Shown here: positions 22,427 to 24,195 of the stretch, piece by piece
How positions within the stretch are numbered: the first letter of the stretch is position 1
Layout of the letters: the number at the start of each line of letters is the position of its first letter
Virus record (IMG/VR): IMGVR_UViG_3300027659_002652
Coordinates: 1-24,195 of that record
Reading direction: 5' to 3' (one strand)
Origin: a virus
DNA: 24,195 nucleotides
Position numbers and translations under genes: made by a program
Notes under the pieces: generated by a model
Database searches by the model: none
What the model was told of the DNA's origin: nothing
The model's input: only the letters and a program-made list of their open reading frames with translations

Positions 22427-24195
22427 TTACGCCTGCATGAAGTATGCCAGTATCGTTGTGTTTGATGTCAAATGTTATTGCATCGTTGTCTACACTTACT
22501 ACAATTTTAACATCTGACAGATTCTCAAACAACAATTTCTTACTCAGCGGCACTTTAACTAACTCATCAATTTTACGTGCCAATGGTCGTGCCCCCATTT
22601 TGTTATCGTACCCTTTTTCAGCGAGATAGTCAATTGCTTCTTCACTAAATGATAGTTTTATATTTCGATCTGCAACACTGGTCTTGAGTTCGTCAAGAAA
22701 TTTAACAACAATTTTCTTAATTGCCAGAGTGTCAAGTTTAATAAACTTACAAATTTTGTCAATGCGATTGCGCAATTCTGGTTTAAAGAAATCCTTGACT
22801 GCTTTATCTTCACTGCCAGTTTTTTCCAACAACGTGCCAAAACCAATGTTGTTGTTTTCATTGTCTTGTGCTCCCAGGTTACTGGTTAGGATAATAATAG
22901 AGTTTTTAATGTCAACTACTTTGCCGTTGCTGCCGGTAACACGAGCTTCATCTAGCATCTGCAAGAGAATGTTGCTGATATCTGGATGCGCTTTTTCAAT
23001 CTCATCAAACAAAATAACACTGAACGGATTCTTACTTAGGTCACTGATTAGTCTACCGCCGCCCACGTTACCATCTTCAAATCCAACGTATCCGGGAGGA
23101 GCTCCAATTAAACTGCTTAACGTATGCTTCTCTTGATACTCACTCATGTCATATTTTAGCAACTTCATATCCAGATTGCTGGCCAGTAGTCTAGCAAGTT
23201 CTGTTTTACCAGTGCCAGTTGGACCAAGAAATAAGAAACTTGCCATAGGTCGTGTTTTTGCACCAATACCAGAGAAGTTGATATAAATTCGCTCCAACAC
23301 CGCATCTACAGCATCACTTTGACCGTAGAGCTTTTGTTTGATGTTTAATTCAAGATTCTGAATTTTATCATTGGTTTGATTATCCAGTCGTTCAACTGGA
23401 ACACCGGTCATTTTTGATACTTGTTCTAAAATCATAGTACGATTGATGGTAACATTGCCTAAATCTTTAACACGTTCACGTGCACAGGCTGCATCTAACA
23501 CATCAATACTCTTGTCGGGATTTTTACGATCATGAATGAATCTATTGGCCAGGTCTACTGCAATGGTGATTGATTCTGTGTCGATCATAACATTGTGGAA
23601 CTGTTCGAGACGAGGACTAATGCCAATAAGAATTTGTTCTGTGATTTCTGTGTTGGGTTCATCGATGCCCAGTCGATAGAATCTACGCATTAATGCACGA
23701 TCTTTTTCAAAAGATTCGTAGAACTCTTCCCAAGTGGTACTAGCAATGACTTTGATATTACCACGTGTGATTGCTGGTTTGAGCATGTTGGCAAGATCAA
23801 GACTGCTGTTGCTACTAGATCCAGCACCCTTCATGGTATGCGCTTCGTCTACAAACAAAATACAATTCTTTTTAGCTTCCAATGCTGATATAATTTGTTG
23901 AAGTTTTTCTTCAAACTCACCACGGTACTTGCTGCCGGCTAGCAAATTGCCAACCTCTAGACTCCATACTTCGTGTCCTTTAAGGAATTCTGGCACACGG
24001 TTTGCGTGAATTTCCTGTGCCAACCCTTCAACAATACAGGTCTTACCAACACCAGGGTCACCAACCATAAGCACGTTGGCTTTGAAACGCCGGGCCAGCA
24101 CTGTGATCATTTCATGTAGTTCAGTGGCTCGACCAATCAACGGTTCTAGTTTATTCTTATTAGCTAAACTTGTAAGACTAGTGCAATGTTCTTTG
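22398..24195 (-). CDS. clpA: ClpA-type double AAA+ unfoldase (partial, N-terminus beyond right edge)
   Basis: The frame is open to the right edge; TTG at 24140 is an internal codon, because the 18 residues before it (KEHCTSLTSLANKNKLEP) match the start of a ClpA D1 domain. Counting from that TTG: D1 Walker A GDPGVGKT (27-34), pore loop KYRG (71-74), Walker B ILFVDEAH (94-101); D2 Walker A GPTGTGKT (306-313), pore loop GYVG (350-353), Walker B VILFDE (375-380), sensor 2 GARPL (516-520). No ClpB middle coiled coil separates D1 and D2. IGF (432-434) sits where ClpA has its ClpP-docking loop. It would unfold substrates and feed a ClpP peptidase, host or phage. Confidence 0.93.
   Translation of the reverse strand, partial: KEHCTSLTSLANKNKLEPLIGRATELHEMITVLARRFKANVLMVGDPGVGKTCIVEGLAQEIHANRVPEFLKGHEVWSLEVGNLLAGSKYRGEFEEKLQQIISALEAKKNCILFVDEAHTMKGAGSSSNSSLDLANMLKPAITRGNIKVIASTTWEEFYESFEKDRALMRRFYRLGIDEPNTEITEQILIGISPRLEQFHNVMIDTESITIAVDLANRFIHDRKNPDKSIDVLDAACARERVKDLGNVTINRTMILEQVSKMTGVPVERLDNQTNDKIQNLELNIKQKLYGQSDAVDAVLERIYINFSGIGAKTRPMASFLFLGPTGTGKTELARLLASNLDMKLLKYDMSEYQEKHTLSSLIGAPPGYVGFEDGNVGGGRLISDLSKNPFSVILFDEIEKAHPDISNILLQMLDEARVTGSNGKVVDIKNSIIILTSNLGAQDNENNNIGFGTLLEKTGSEDKAVKDFFKPELRNRIDKICKFIKLDTLAIKKIVVKFLDELKTSVADRNIKLSFSEEAIDYLAEKGYDNKMGARPLARKIDELVKVPLSKKLLFENLSDVKIVVSVDNDAITFDIKHNDTGILHAGVNDQGYIQID

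Noticed and set aside
22684-23136. Plus-strand open frame of 150 codons
   Set aside because: It is antisense to the D2 domain of the ClpA-like gene, whose motifs are all intact; its Ser/Leu-rich sequence is typical of a shadow.
24138-24140. TTG as start of the ClpA-like protein
   Set aside because: The codons before it are open to the edge and match the beginning of a ClpA D1 domain, so the gene continues beyond the window.
1-24195. Prophage or bacterial chromosome island
   Set aside because: No integrase, attachment site, tRNA or bacterial housekeeping gene is visible, and all genes run one way with phage-like packing; the rest of the replicon was not seen, so this is not absolute.
1-24195. 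tRNA genes, CRISPR arrays, insertion sequences
   Set aside because: Almost the whole window is protein-coding; gaps are at most about 125 bases and contain no cloverleaf, spaced repeats or transposase.

Overview
The window looks like part of a large tailed-phage genome (Caudoviricetes, T4-like replication and head biology). It carries a T4-type family B DNA polymerase and a DsbA-like DNA-binding protein. It also has phage-style metabolic genes and several proteins whose N-termini resemble the capsid-targeting sequence of T4 internal head proteins. I see no ribosomal, tRNA or bacterial housekeeping genes and no integrase. Every supported gene lies on the minus strand, tightly packed with ATGA/TAATG stop-start overlaps, so transcription runs from high to low coordinates. 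The host cannot be named from this sequence.

Layout in transcription order. (1) 24195-22398: a ClpA-type double AAA+ unfoldase, cut by the right edge. (2) 22426-20727: an unknown 238-aa protein, a 54-aa protein and two small beta-rich proteins, possibly virion-related. (3) 20713-19595: a HxGH nucleotidyltransferase with a phage-specific C-terminal extension. (4) A sigma70-type promoter at 19516-19544 begins a long operon: a GT-A glycosyltransferase, a nucleotidyltransferase/zinc-protease fusion, a GP88-like protein, a small signal-bearing protein, a GH19 lysozyme/chitinase, a protein with an internal Tat-like signal, a Cys-rich HiPIP-like protein and a protein with a ParB-like C-terminus. (5) 11149-9600: a fatty-acid desaturase and an SGNH hydrolase. 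(6) 9592-7854: three small proteins, a Dps ferritin and a 205-aa protein. (7) 7852-4118: a 1244-aa mosaic protein of short Cys-rich and basic modules. (8) 4121-3060: a radical SAM protein. (9) A second sigma70-type promoter (3035-3063) precedes the DsbA-like gene, a glycosyltransferase-like gene and the DNA polymerase, which is cut by the left edge.

The most interesting pattern is in the middle. Many proteins between 7.8 and 18.6 kb begin with M-R-x-x-E-(F/I/L)..E, close to the T4 IPIII capsid-targeting peptide and ending at a gp21-like (I/L)-x-E site. In four of them a further (I/L)-x-E lies just before a buried export-signal-like segment (Tat, Sec-like or lipobox-like). A near-identical 15-nt in-frame repeat encoding Q-G-V-A-E separates modules in three of the genes. 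My inference is a set of proteins packaged in the head, processed during maturation and ejected with the DNA, some then able to enter host export routes. None of this is tested here.
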